From positions 1 to 9,284 of the forward strand of contig JAOPYU010000224.1 in the NCBI GenBank assembly GCA_025964455.1: a stretch of 9,284 nt of DNA, given 5' to 3'. Of this stretch, positions 1 through 6,381 are shown in pieces. Source of the DNA: Thermoleophilia bacterium (lineage in GTDB: Bacteria; Actinomycetota; Thermoleophilia; Gaiellales; SKUG01). The notes under the pieces were generated by a model. The model saw nothing but the letters and a program-made list of their open reading frames with translations, was not told the DNA's origin and made no database searches. Position 1 is the stretch's first letter. Every line of letters begins with the position of its first letter. Both the position numbers and the translations under genes were made by a program.

Positions 1-16
1 GGACCTTCGTCGACCG

Positions 17-793
17 ATGTCGGCCTGGCGACTGACCACGCGCCAGGACGGTCGCGAGGTCGTCGAGTCCAGCGAGGAGCTGCTCGGCGGATTCGTGCAC
101 GCCCTCACCGTGCGCCTCGCCGACATCGACCCTTCGACGTGGCACCACTCCCGCCGGGTGGCGCAGCTCGCGGTCGAGGTCGCGCAGCAGCTCGAGCTCG
201 ACACCGACGTGGTGCGACGCATCGCCGTTGCCGGCCTGATCCACGACATCGGCAAGCTGCGAATCCCCCACGACGTGCTGCACAAGCCCGGCAAGCTCAC
301 CGACGAGGAGTTCGACCTGGTCAAGGCGCACCCGGACTTCGGGGTGGAGCTGCTGAGCAGCATCCGCGGCTTCGAAGGCGAGATCCCGATCGTGCTCGGA
401 CATCACGAGAAGCTGTCAGGACGTGGGTACCCGGAGGGGCTGGTCGGCGAGGAGATCAACCTCGAGACGCGGATCATGACGGCCTGCGACGTGTTCGACG
501 CGCTCACCGACGCGCGCTCGTACAAGGAGCCCTGGCCCGTGGAGCGCGCGATCTCGCTGCTGCACGAGGAGAGCGGCGACTCCTTCGACCCCGTCGTGGT
601 CGCAGCACTCGAGCAGGTCGTGGCCCGTCGCATGGCGACCGCCGACTTCCTGCGCGACGCCCAGCTGGAGGATGCGCCCATCGATCCCGTCGTCCCGATC
701 CACCAGCCGGTGGCCGGGATCCCGCCGATCGACGTGCCTGCGGGCCTCGCCGCACGCGAGGAACTCCCCGAGCGCCTCCCGCGTGCTGCCTGA
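17..793 (+). CDS. HD-GYP domain protein, probable cyclic-di-GMP phosphodiesterase
   Basis: The 258-residue product carries a complete HD-GYP domain (about residues 25-205). The HD core is LIHDIGK at 74-80 (H76, D77, K80). Further likely metal ligands are H44, H105, H129, H130 and D158. The GYP signature HHEKLSGRGYP at 129-139 is intact. Proteins of this family hydrolyse cyclic di-GMP (some members cGAMP) using a two- or three-iron centre, and the intact GYP loop argues for an active enzyme. The C-terminal 50 residues are proline-rich and look disordered. No sensor domain or membrane segment is present in the visible part. The frame stays open upstream to base 2 and no good ribosome binding site precedes the ATG at 17, so the real gene may begin before the window and carry an N-terminal sensor or receiver domain. 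Family call is secure; substrate and start are inferred. Confidence 0.9.
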   Translation: MSAWRLTTRQDGREVVESSEELLGGFVHALTVRLADIDPSTWHHSRRVAQLAVEVAQQLELDTDVVRRIAVAGLIHDIGKLRIPHDVLHKPGKLTDEEFDLVKAHPDFGVELLSSIRGFEGEIPIVLGHHEKLSGRGYPEGLVGEEINLETRIMTACDVFDALTDARSYKEPWPVERAISLLHEESGDSFDPVVVAALEQVVARRMATADFLRDAQLEDAPIDPVVPIHQPVAGIPPIDVPAGLAAREELPERLPRAA

Positions 794-799
794 GGGCGC

Positions 800-827
800 G
801 ATCGCCGGGCCAGCACGTGGCCGGATC
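800..827 (+). terminator. Imperfect hairpin after the HD-GYP gene
   Basis: The arms GAT-CCGG-CCA and TGG-CCGG-ATC pair around a 5-base loop, with two small bulges on the 5' side. The hairpin begins 7 bases after the stop codon at 793. No T-run follows, so it is only a possible terminator. Confidence 0.35.
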
Positions 828-885
828 CACCGCGCGGCCCTTGCGTGATCGGCGACTATCGAGGACGCTGGACGGGAACGTACCG

Positions 886-2631
886 ATGATCGGTGCCGCC
901 CGCCGCATGGCCCAGACCTCTCCCCGCATCCGACTGCTCATCGCCCTGACGCTGACTGTGTGCGCGCTCGCGCTCGTGCCGACGGCTGCGAGCGCAGCGA
1001 TCATCCACGTGGATGCGGCGAGCGTCGCCCCCGACGTCTCCTGTGGGGCGCCGACCGCGCCCTGCGCGACCCTTGCTGCTGCGGCTCTGCACGGCACGGG
1101 TGGCGACGAGATCCGCATCGCCCCCGGCGACTATCAGGGCACCAACTTCGCGGAGACCACGCACCTGCTCGGCCCAGCGACCGGCGAGGCGCGAATCCAT
1201 TCGCGCATCAGCTCCACGGCCAGTCTCGAAGTCGCCCGCCTGACCTTCACGGGCGTGGCCAGCGGCCCCGCGATCTACGTCTCCGGCGACGCGGAAGATG
1301 CCGTGCTCGTGCGCGACAGCCGCTTCGATGCCGTCGGTGGCGGCACCGCGATCGAGCTCGACGCGCTCGCCGCAGCCACGATCTCCGGCACGACCTTCAC
1401 CAACAACGCCGGAGCTGCAGTGCTGGCGCGCGGCGCTCGCGGCCTGCAGCTCGTCGACAACCTCGTGCGCGGCGGCGGCTCGCTGCTCGACATCGCCGAC
1501 AGCGATGGAGCCGCCGATCCGATCCTGGTCGCTCGAAATGTCGCGACCAACCTGTCCGGTCACGCCATCTCGATCGGTGCTGGCGTGCGCGGCGTCACCG
1601 TGCGCCAGAACCGCTTCCTCGCGATCGGCGGCGCGGCCATCGAGGTCCACGACCTGGTCGGCGAGGGCGCAACGTCCGACCTGGCGATCCGCGGCAACGA
1701 CGTCGAGGATGCGCGCTACGCAGTGCGCGCCCGCAGCATCGTGCTCGAGGGCGCCGTCACCATCCGCTCCAACCGATTCGTCGCACTTCGCACCGCCGCA
1801 CTCGTGAACCAGTCCCCGCTCGGCGCGACGCTCGACGCGCGCGGCAACTGGTGGGGACGCAGCGCAGGCGCCGCGCCGGCCACCCTGATCGGCGCCGGCA
1901 TCGATGCAAGCACGCCGCTGCGGCTCGTCGGCGTCGATGCGCCGGCCGCCATTCGCGTGGGCAGCTCGGGCGAGGTCGGCATCCGCCTGGTCGGTCCGGT
2001 CGGCGGCGAGCCCGACGCTGACATCGCAGGCTTCCCGGTCACCTTCACCTCCTCGCTGGCCGAGGTCGAACCCCGCACCGTGGTCGTGGCCGGGCGCGCT
2101 CGAACGCTCATCACCGCCGGTTCCAATCCCGGCGAGAGCGAGACGGTCGCGACTCTTGACGATGAGGTCGTGCGCGCGACGACCCTGATCCTTCCGAGCG
2201 GCGCGGTCCTGCCCGGCGGCACCGCGGAGCCCACCGTCGCTGCCACCCCGATCCCGCGATTCACCGCTACGATCCAGCTGGTCCGCCGTTGGGCCGGTCG
2301 CGCGCTTGGGCGCGGCATCGCCCATGTCGTCACGAGCAATCGCCCGTCGTCGGTGCGCACAGTTGCGAGCGTGGACCACGTCACCGCGCGGCTGCTCGGT
2401 CTGCGCCCCGCGACCTCCACCACTCGGAACCCGTACCAGGTCGGCCGTGTCGTGACGCGCGCCGCCACGGGCCGCCGCGTGGTCACCGTGCGCCTCGATG
2501 CGGACGTGCGGACGCTCATCCGCGACTACGGACACCCCGTGGCGATCCATCTCGTCACGCGCGTTGGTACGGCCTCCGGGGCGCGCCGTCTTGCCTATCG
2601 GCGGATCGTGCTGCCGGCTGGCGTTCGCTGA
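886..2631 (+). CDS. Secreted right-handed beta-helix protein with C-terminal Ig-like region
   Basis: The 581-residue product starts at the ATG at 886, preceded by GGGA at 874-877 (8-base spacing). Residues 1-37 form a signal peptide: basic n-region (R6, R7, R14, R16), hydrophobic core around 17-31, and an ASA cleavage site at 35-37. Residues about 38-320 are a parallel beta-helix of the PbH1/NosD-like sort, with repeated short strands such as AIYVSGDAEDAVLVRDSRF, asparagine-ladder positions (VRQNRF, IRSNRF), and the closing NWWG motif at 321-324 often seen at the end of such helices. About 344-435 resembles a bacterial Ig-like (Big_1/invasin) domain. A Pro/Thr-rich linker and a basic beta-rich C-terminal region of about 120 residues follow. 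No LPxTG or transmembrane anchor is seen. The role is probably extracellular or surface-bound (polysaccharide binding or cleavage, or adhesion), but no catalytic residues can be assigned. An alternative ATG at 907 would shorten the signal peptide and lacks a ribosome binding site. Confidence 0.85.
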   Translation: MIGAARRMAQTSPRIRLLIALTLTVCALALVPTAASAAIIHVDAASVAPDVSCGAPTAPCATLAAAALHGTGGDEIRIAPGDYQGTNFAETTHLLGPATGEARIHSRISSTASLEVARLTFTGVASGPAIYVSGDAEDAVLVRDSRFDAVGGGTAIELDALAAATISGTTFTNNAGAAVLARGARGLQLVDNLVRGGGSLLDIADSDGAADPILVARNVATNLSGHAISIGAGVRGVTVRQNRFLAIGGAAIEVHDLVGEGATSDLAIRGNDVEDARYAVRARSIVLEGAVTIRSNRFVALRTAALVNQSPLGATLDARGNWWGRSAGAAPATLIGAGIDASTPLRLVGVDAPAAIRVGSSGEVGIRLVGPVGGEPDADIAGFPVTFTSSLAEVEPRTVVVAGRARTLITAGSNPGESETVATLDDEVVRATTLILPSGAVLPGGTAEPTVAATPIPRFTATIQLVRRWAGRALGRGIAHVVTSNRPSSVRTVASVDHVTARLLGLRPATSTTRNPYQVGRVVTRAATGRRVVTVRLDADVRTLIRDYGHPVAIHLVTRVGTASGARRLAYRRIVLPAGVR

Positions 2632-2646
2632 GGTTCGACGTTTCAC

Positions 2647-2665
2647 CGTCGCCCTGACGGCGACG
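2647..2665 (+). terminator. Hairpin after the beta-helix gene
   Basis: CGTCGCC (2647-2653) and GGCGACG (2659-2665) form a perfect 7-bp stem with a 5-base loop, 15 bases after the stop codon. The tail is pyrimidine-rich but not a T-run, so this is a plausible intrinsic terminator of the high-GC type. Confidence 0.5.
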
Positions 2666-2706
2666 ACTCTCCCTGTCCCCCCACGAGGACCGAGGAGGAA
2701 CCCGCC

Positions 2707-2991
2707 ATGACCGACGCCTGGACCACGAAGCAGCTCGAACAGTTCGTGCGCATCCGCGACGGGTTCATGAAGACCGGATTCTCGCGCGACGTCGCCGAGG
2801 CGCATGCCGCCCGCACCCTGCGCGAACGCGAGCAGCAGGCGCCCAAGCCGCGCCGCACCGAGGGCGAGACCAAGGACGAGCTCTACCACGAGGCCAAGCG
2901 CTACAACATCGCCGGCCGCTCCCAGATGGACAAGCGCCAGCTCGAGGATGCGGTGCGTTCGCATCGGCAGGCGAGTGGCGAGGACGCCTGA
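2707..2991 (+). CDS. Small Rho-N/SAP-like (DUF7218-type) protein
   Basis: This 94-residue, highly charged cytoplasmic protein starts at an ATG with a strong Shine-Dalgarno AGGAGG about 8 bases upstream. The N-terminal half (about 8-42) has an alpha-helical segment ending VAEAHAARTLRERE, like the EEIAARTVNKER motif of small proteins often annotated as plasmid stabilization or Rho-termination-factor-N-like. The C-terminal half (about 55-85: TKDELYHEAK, IAGRSQMDKRQLEDAVR) matches the Rho_N/SAP/HeH helix-extended-helix motif, usually a nucleic-acid-binding fold. The family is common in bacteria and its function is not established, so nucleic-acid binding is inference. The next gene on the same strand begins 48 bases downstream, so the two may be cotranscribed. 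No nearby partner supports a plasmid-stabilization or toxin-antitoxin role here. Confidence 0.85.
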   Translation: MTDAWTTKQLEQFVRIRDGFMKTGFSRDVAEAHAARTLREREQQAPKPRRTEGETKDELYHEAKRYNIAGRSQMDKRQLEDAVRSHRQASGEDA

Positions 2992-3019
2992 TGGCGCTGG
3001 CGCCGGTTCGGCATGCCAC

Positions 3020-3039
3020 GGGCGGGGTAGTCGCCGCCC
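3020..3039 (+). promoter_or_regulatory. Hairpin abutting the AIM24 start codon
   Basis: GGGCGG (3020-3025) can pair with CCGCCC (3034-3039), placing the purine-rich GGTAG, the likely weak ribosome binding site, in the loop and the ATG (3040) directly after the stem. This could modulate initiation. In such GC-rich DNA it may also be chance. Confidence 0.3.
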
Positions 3040-3756
3040 ATGAAAAGCCAACTCTTCGCCCCTGACTTCCAGGAGCACCAGGTACCCGGCGGCTTCGGCC
3101 TGCAGAACGAGCGACTCCTCAAGGTGACCCTGAGCGGTGAGATCATGGCGCGTCAGGGCGCGGCCGTCGCGTGGCAGGGCAACGTGGAGTTCGCCTACCA
3201 GGGCGCCGGCGCCAAGAAGCTGATCAAGAAGATGGTGACGGGCGAGGACCTGCAGCTCATGAAGGTGAGCGGCCAGGGCGACGTGTTCCTCGCCGACTAC
3301 GCGGCCGAGGTCCACATCATCCACCTCGAGAACGACTCGATCACGGTGAACGGCCAGAACATCCTCGCCTTCGACGCGGGCATCAGCTGGGACATCCGGC
3401 GCGTGAAGGGCGTCAGTGGCATGGCTGCGCAAGGCTTCTTCAACGTGGTGCTCACCGGAACCGGCGCCGTGGCACTGACGACGATCGGCACGCCGGTCAT
3501 CCTCGATCCTGCGACCCAGCCAACCTTCTGCGACCCGGCGGCGGCCGTCGCCTGGTCCACCAGCCTGCAACCGACGGTCACCAAGACCGACAGCATCATG
3601 AAGAGCCTGATCGGTCGCGGATCGGGCGAGCTGTTCTCGATGGGGTTCACCGGACAGGGGTTCGTCGTGGTCCAGCCGAGCGAGGGCTACCCGTGGTCGA
3701 CGGCGGCGACGACCCAGAACTCGACCGGCGGCGGCATCGGGTCGCTCTTCACCTGA
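3040..3756 (+). CDS. AIM24 family protein
   Basis: The 238-residue product is a full-length bacterial AIM24/TIGR00266-type protein. It shows the expected glycine-rich beta-strand pattern: EIMARQGAAVAWQGNVEF near 34-51, VSGQGDVFLADYAAEVHII at 76-94, FNVVLTGTGAVALTT at 134-148, and the family's typical C-terminal block around 192-215 (GRGSGELFSMGFTGQGFVVVQPSE). It has no signal peptide or membrane segment. The name comes from a yeast mitochondrial protein needed for MICOS assembly; bacterial members form beta-sandwich folds of unknown biochemical role. The ATG at 3040 is preceded by a weak GGGGTAG sequence inside a potential hairpin. It may form a short operon with the Rho-N-like gene 48 bases upstream. 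Its stop codon lies inside one arm of an inverted repeat shared with the convergent EF-hand gene. Confidence 0.93.
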   Translation: MKSQLFAPDFQEHQVPGGFGLQNERLLKVTLSGEIMARQGAAVAWQGNVEFAYQGAGAKKLIKKMVTGEDLQLMKVSGQGDVFLADYAAEVHIIHLENDSITVNGQNILAFDAGISWDIRRVKGVSGMAAQGFFNVVLTGTGAVALTTIGTPVILDPATQPTFCDPAAAVAWSTSLQPTVTKTDSIMKSLIGRGSGELFSMGFTGQGFVVVQPSEGYPWSTAATTQNSTGGGIGSLFT

Positions 3757-3829
3757 CCCGGCCGCGCCGGAGGGGCCGCGCGATGCGACCCCTCCTGGTT
3801 GGGCTGACTGATCCGCGCCGCCGGGTCAG
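3753..3829. terminator. Nested inverted repeats between convergent genes, probable bidirectional terminator
   Basis: The outer arms CTGACCCGGC (3753-3762) and GCCGGGTCAG (3820-3829) are a perfect 10-bp inverted repeat. Inside lies a 7-bp stem GGAGGGG (3769-3775) with CCCCTCC (3789-3795). The plus-strand AIM24 stop TGA (3754-3756) sits in the left arm and the minus-strand EF-hand stop (3828-3826) in the right arm. The position between convergent genes suggests a terminator serving both directions. No strong T-run is present. Confidence 0.6.
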
Positions 3830-4059
3830 CCGGTCGTGTGGGTAGCGCCGTGCGATGCCCGGTAGTGCTGCCGAAGCTCACGTACGCCGACGTGTCCGTC
3901 GTGGTTCTGGTCGATCCGAGTGAAGGCGACCTTGTGTTCACGGGAGAGCACCGCCGAATCGCGGGTGCCTCGGCGGTAATCGATCGTCCCGTTGCCGTTG
4001 GCGTCGTACTGCTGCAGCGTCCTGGCTGCGTAGATCTGTGCTTTCGACGTTGCGTCCAT
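3826..4059 (-). CDS. Small EF-hand calcium-binding protein
   Basis: The product is 77 residues with two EF-hand-like loops. The second, D50-x-N52-x-D54-G-x-V57-x-x-x-E61, fits the consensus completely. The first, D19-x-N21-x-N23-G24-x-I26-D27-x-x-R30, has good ligands at positions 1, 3, 5 and 9, but an arginine where the bidentate glutamate (position 12) should be, so it probably binds calcium weakly or not at all. No signal peptide is seen, so a cytoplasmic calcium-sensor or buffer role is inferred. The start is well supported by AAGGAG (plus-strand 4067-4072), 7 bases before the ATG. It lies downstream of a strong hairpin that should end transcription of the preceding minus-strand gene, so it probably has its own promoter between 4073 and 4140, where I could not identify clear boxes. 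A competing longer frame on the same strand reads through it but has low-complexity content. Confidence 0.85.
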   Translation of the reverse strand: MDATSKAQIYAARTLQQYDANGNGTIDYRRGTRDSAVLSREHKVAFTRIDQNHDGHVGVRELRQHYRASHGATHTTG

Positions 4060-4140
4060 TCACTCGCTCCTTGGGGGATGGTTGATGCATCCACGGTGCT
4101 GCGAGCGGCGCTTGGGGTCAGTAATCCTGCCGACAATTGA

Positions 4141-4181
4141 CACGGGGGCCGCTCGTGAATCGATCGCGAACGGCCCCCGTG
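4141..4181 (-). terminator. Strong GC hairpin terminator after the 172-aa gene
   Basis: CACGGGGGCCG (4141-4151) and CGGCCCCCGTG (4171-4181) form a perfect 11-bp stem with a 19-base loop, starting 25 bases past the stop of the minus-strand gene. A smaller stem, GACAG/CTGTC (4181-4185 and 4194-4198), lies between it and the stop codon. On the minus strand the stem is followed by TCAATTGTC rather than a clean T-run. Confidence 0.7.
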
Positions 4182-4206
4182 ACAGGTTCTGGTCTGTCGA
4201 TGCGTG

Positions 4207-4725
4207 TCAGTAGTCGCGCGTCTCGACCAGCTGCGGCTTGCCAGCCCACTTGACGGTGCCCGGAACGAACACGCGCTCGCCGTCGATCAGCGCGACGAGC
4301 TCGTCGGCGCGCACCACGGCCGGATTGTTGCGTCCACCCTGCGCGTCGAGGCGCAGGTTGCCCGCTGCGAACGGCACGCTCGAGCTCTTGGTGAGCCGGG
4401 TGCTGGGCTGGAACGGCCCGTGGGTGGACGTGGAGACGTACGTGCGGCTGGAGGTGTGCACGTCGTGCACGCGGTAGCCGCCACGGAACTTCACGACTGC
4501 GAGGCCGGGCATCTCGCCGGCGCTCAGTGTGCGGGCCGCGGTGACGGCGTCGTAGAGGCTGGAGAAGGTGTCGAGGCCGGTGGCAGCGCCCGCGAGTCGG
4601 TACTGGCGCTCGGTGCTCCACTGGGTGACGCCGCCGTGGGGATAGCTCCTGACGACCGTGTCGATGGACTGGCTCGCGAGCACCTGGGGTGCGGCAGCGA
4701 GGCTCGTCGCGCTGGCGATCTGCAT
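4207..4725 (-). CDS. Hypothetical protein, family not recognised
   Basis: I do not recognise this 172-residue protein. The first 22 residues (MQIASATSLAAAPQVLASQS) are Ala/Ser-rich but lack the basic n-region and hydrophobic core of a signal peptide. The rest looks like a mixed alpha/beta soluble domain: a helix around 48-69 (GLDTFSSLYDAVTAARTLSA), then strands LAVVKFRGGYRVHDVHTS (about 75-92) and TYVSTS, and a C-terminal part ALIDGERVFVPGTVKWAGKPQL (about 145-166). There are no membrane segments, no cysteines, and no catalytic motif that I can identify. The start at 4725 is backed by a purine-rich stretch (GAAAGG then GGAAG on the minus strand). A hairpin at 4748-4769 lies just upstream and a strong terminator follows, so it is probably a single-gene unit. 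Coding status is supported by the bracketing signals, the matching strand and the balanced composition; function is unknown. Confidence 0.7.
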   Translation of the reverse strand: MQIASATSLAAAPQVLASQSIDTVVRSYPHGGVTQWSTERQYRLAGAATGLDTFSSLYDAVTAARTLSAGEMPGLAVVKFRGGYRVHDVHTSSRTYVSTSTHGPFQPSTRLTKSSSVPFAAGNLRLDAQGGRNNPAVVRADELVALIDGERVFVPGTVKWAGKPQLVETRDY

Positions 4726-4747
4726 CTTCCGTGACCTTTCGCGGAGC

Positions 4748-4769
4748 AGGCGCGCGTCCGGGCGCGCCT
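4748..4769 (-). terminator. Hairpin between the zincin-like gene and the 172-aa gene
   Basis: AGGCGCGC (4748-4755) and GCGCGCCT (4762-4769) form a perfect 8-bp stem with a 6-base loop. It lies 69 bases past the end of the minus-strand zincin-like gene and about 22 bases before the next minus-strand start. It is probably a terminator, but could instead be a leader hairpin just ahead of the ribosome binding site of the 172-aa gene. Confidence 0.55.
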
Positions 4770-4838
4770 ACGTGAACTGGACGGCAGGAGGATACCGGCC
4801 GACCTTCGCGGGTGCGGCAGCCGCTCCGTCCGAGGCGC

Positions 4839-5657
4839 TCAGGCCTCGAGCCGGCGTGCGCGAGCCTGGTCCGCGACGACCCAGGCAGCGGTCATGGCGC
4901 CGCCGATCGCATAGAGCGGCCAGCCGTGGCGTGCCAGGAATGATCCGGGCGCGAGCTTGCCCGCGAGCGCCTGCGCCCCGATGGCCGCGACGCTGGTCGT
5001 GGCGAGACCGAGGCCGGCCCCAAGGGCGAGGCGGCGACCCGGTTCCATGCGATACAGGTCGTTGGTGGCGACCCGGGTGCGCACGTCCTCGAGCGGGAGC
5101 GGTTCGCCACTGGCTGCCTGCCCGAGCGACCATGCCGATTCATTGATGCCGAGCTCGTGGGCGACCTGCGCCTGCACGTGGTAGGCGTTGACCTCGTCCT
5201 CGTTCTGGCGCGCGGTGAGCGAATCGAGCCAGGCGGTCACCGGATTGTAGAGCGTGACGAGGGCCTTGGCGCCATCGGCCGCGGTGCCGGCGAGCAACCC
5301 CATCGACTGCAGCGCCCAATGCGGACGGTCCTTGAAATCGAGCGCGTGCTTGCCCTCGTGCGCGAGCGTGGTGACGAATCCCGGAGAGCGCACGGCACCC
5401 TGCGGCACAGTGATGAGCCGGGTACGAGGGTCATAGACGGCCCCGGCCCCCGGGTAGCGGCCCTTGAACACCTCGTTGGGCACCACGCGAATCTCGACGT
5501 GACTGGCAGCGAGGAAGTCGGCAACCTCCCGCCCGGATTCGGTGGTGCGGAGCCGAGTGACGGCAGCGCTGATCGCCGCCGCATCACCGGGGTCTGCCGG
5601 CAGGGCGGCGCGCTGCGGCAGCGCTGCGGGCGCAGGTGCGCCGATTGTCGTCGTCAT
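4839..5657 (-). CDS. Putative HExxH zinc metallopeptidase with C-terminal membrane segments
   Basis: The 272-residue product contains an HExxH zinc-binding motif in a helical context, FVTTLAHEGKHALDF (H100, E101, H104). About 50 residues later comes an acidic helix, QNEDEVNAYHVQAQVAHELG (151-170); E155 or E153 could be the third zinc ligand, as in gluzincin-like proteases. Residues 56-86 form likely beta-strands ahead of the motif, as expected for the edge strand of a zincin fold. The N-terminal 40 residues are Ala/Pro-rich with no signal peptide. Two hydrophobic stretches at about 208-232 and 244-263 look like a C-terminal membrane hairpin, so the catalytic part may be tethered to the membrane. 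No named peptidase family was recognised. The start ATG at 5657 has only a weak GGGGC upstream. The RRF-like gene ends 84 bases upstream on the same strand, so cotranscription is possible. Confidence 0.75.
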   Translation of the reverse strand: MTTTIGAPAPAALPQRAALPADPGDAAAISAAVTRLRTTESGREVADFLAASHVEIRVVPNEVFKGRYPGAGAVYDPRTRLITVPQGAVRSPGFVTTLAHEGKHALDFKDRPHWALQSMGLLAGTAADGAKALVTLYNPVTAWLDSLTARQNEDEVNAYHVQAQVAHELGINESAWSLGQAASGEPLPLEDVRTRVATNDLYRMEPGRRLALGAGLGLATTSVAAIGAQALAGKLAPGSFLARHGWPLYAIGGAMTAAWVVADQARARRLEA

Positions 5658-5673
5658 CGCGTGAGCCCCGTCC

Positions 5674-5720
5674 CGAGCGGTCGCGCCAGTCGTCCACCGG
5701 ACTGTCGTGCGCGCGGCTCG
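5674..5720 (-). terminator. Possible terminator after the RRF-like gene
   Basis: CGAGC (5674-5678) and CGCGC (5682-5686) can pair with GCGCG (5711-5715) and GCTCG (5716-5720), leaving a 3-base bulge and a long loop that contains GTCCaccGGAC. It starts 21 bases past the RRF-like stop codon. The structure is imperfect and this call is weak. Confidence 0.3.
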
Positions 5721-5741
5721 CCCGGTTGCAGCAAGTGGCTG

Positions 5742-6296
5742 TCAGAGCTGCAACTCGGCGAGCGTGTTCTCGAGCAGGACATCGACCTGGGCGACGTGCT
5801 CGTCGGTGCTGGCCTGCAGGTCCTTGGAGCGGCCGTTGAGCTTGCCCTCGGAGATCTCGTCGGCGGCGCGCCGCCGGCGCAGGTCGTTGATGGCGTCTCG
5901 GCGCGCGAGCCGGATCGCAACACGCGCCTGTTCCGCCACGTCCCGCGCCTGGCGCGCCAGCTCGACGCGGCGCTCCTGGGTGGGGGCAGGCAGCTCGAGC
6001 CGGAGGCGCTGGCCATCGACTCGCGGGCGGGCGCCGAGGTCCGAGTCGCCGAGCACCTTCTCGATCGCGGGGACGAGCGATGGATCATGCGCTGTGATGA
6101 CGAGGCCTCGCGGCGGCTGGGTCCCGAGCTGGGCCACCTGGGCGAGCGGCTGGGTTCCGCCCCATGCCGGCACCTGCAGGTGCGCCACCAGGTCGACGCT
6201 GGCGCGACCTCCGCGCAGCGGTGCGAGTCGACGGCGCGCCTCCTCCACCGTGTCGCGCATGCGCCGCGTCGCCGAGTTGCTGGGAGGTCCTGCCAT
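5742..6296 (-). CDS. Ribosome recycling factor (RRF) homologue, stand-alone copy
   Basis: The 184-residue product matches RRF in length (E. coli 185) and layout: helical domain I (about 1-30 and 105-184) split by beta domain II (about 31-104). Diagnostic segments are LRGGRAS (27-33), WGGTQPL (45-51), IEKVLGDSDLGARP (78-91), LPAPTQERR (102-110), AEQARVAIRLARRDA (121-135) and DEISE (146-150). The arginines R125, R129 and R132 keep the basic surface RRF uses against the ribosome. Classical RRF works with EF-G to split post-termination ribosomes. Domain II deviates from the usual pattern: WGG for the common YG-T, and ITAHD where many RRFs have a P/F-W-D-type sequence. The usual neighbours (pyrH, tsf, rpsB) are absent; instead tRNA-Tyr and a large hairpin lie upstream. 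It may be a second, diverged paralogue or the only copy; the window cannot decide. The start at 6296 gives the expected first helix; M13 is an alternative. Confidence 0.88.
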   Translation of the reverse strand: MAGPPSNSATRRMRDTVEEARRRLAPLRGGRASVDLVAHLQVPAWGGTQPLAQVAQLGTQPPRGLVITAHDPSLVPAIEKVLGDSDLGARPRVDGQRLRLELPAPTQERRVELARQARDVAEQARVAIRLARRDAINDLRRRRAADEISEGKLNGRSKDLQASTDEHVAQVDVLLENTLAELQL

Positions 6297-6334
6297 CGCG
6301 ACCGAGACCTACCCGCGCGTGGGGCCTTCAACGC

Positions 6335-6373
6335 CGAGGGGCCCGCTGCGCGTGCTGCGCATCGGGCCCCTCG
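6335..6373 (-). terminator. Large hairpin terminator after tRNA-Tyr
   Basis: CGAGGGGCCCG (6335-6345) pairs with CGGGCCCCTCG (6363-6373). After one mismatch, TGCGC (6347-6351) pairs with GCGCA (6357-6361) around a 5-base loop, giving 16 base pairs in all. It begins 8 bases past the 3' end of tRNA-Tyr and ends 38 bases before the RRF-like start codon. It is a likely intrinsic terminator, possibly leaky into the next gene. Confidence 0.75.
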
Positions 6374-6381
6374 TCACCGGA

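Noticed and set aside
139..885. In-frame 5' extension of the beta-helix gene overlapping the HD-GYP gene
   Set aside because: The extension is an Arg/Pro/Ala-rich shadow of the HD-GYP gene; the signal peptide and ribosome binding site place the true start at 886.
2707..2991. Plasmid stabilization or antitoxin gene
   Set aside because: Homologues of this type carry that label in databases, but no toxin partner, replication gene or other plasmid feature is nearby.
856..3570. Very long minus-strand open frame opposite the beta-helix, Rho-N-like and AIM24 genes
   Set aside because: It spans three well-supported genes and intergenic hairpins and has shadow composition (Arg/Gly/Asp/His-rich, no domain). 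It is a product of high GC, not a gene.
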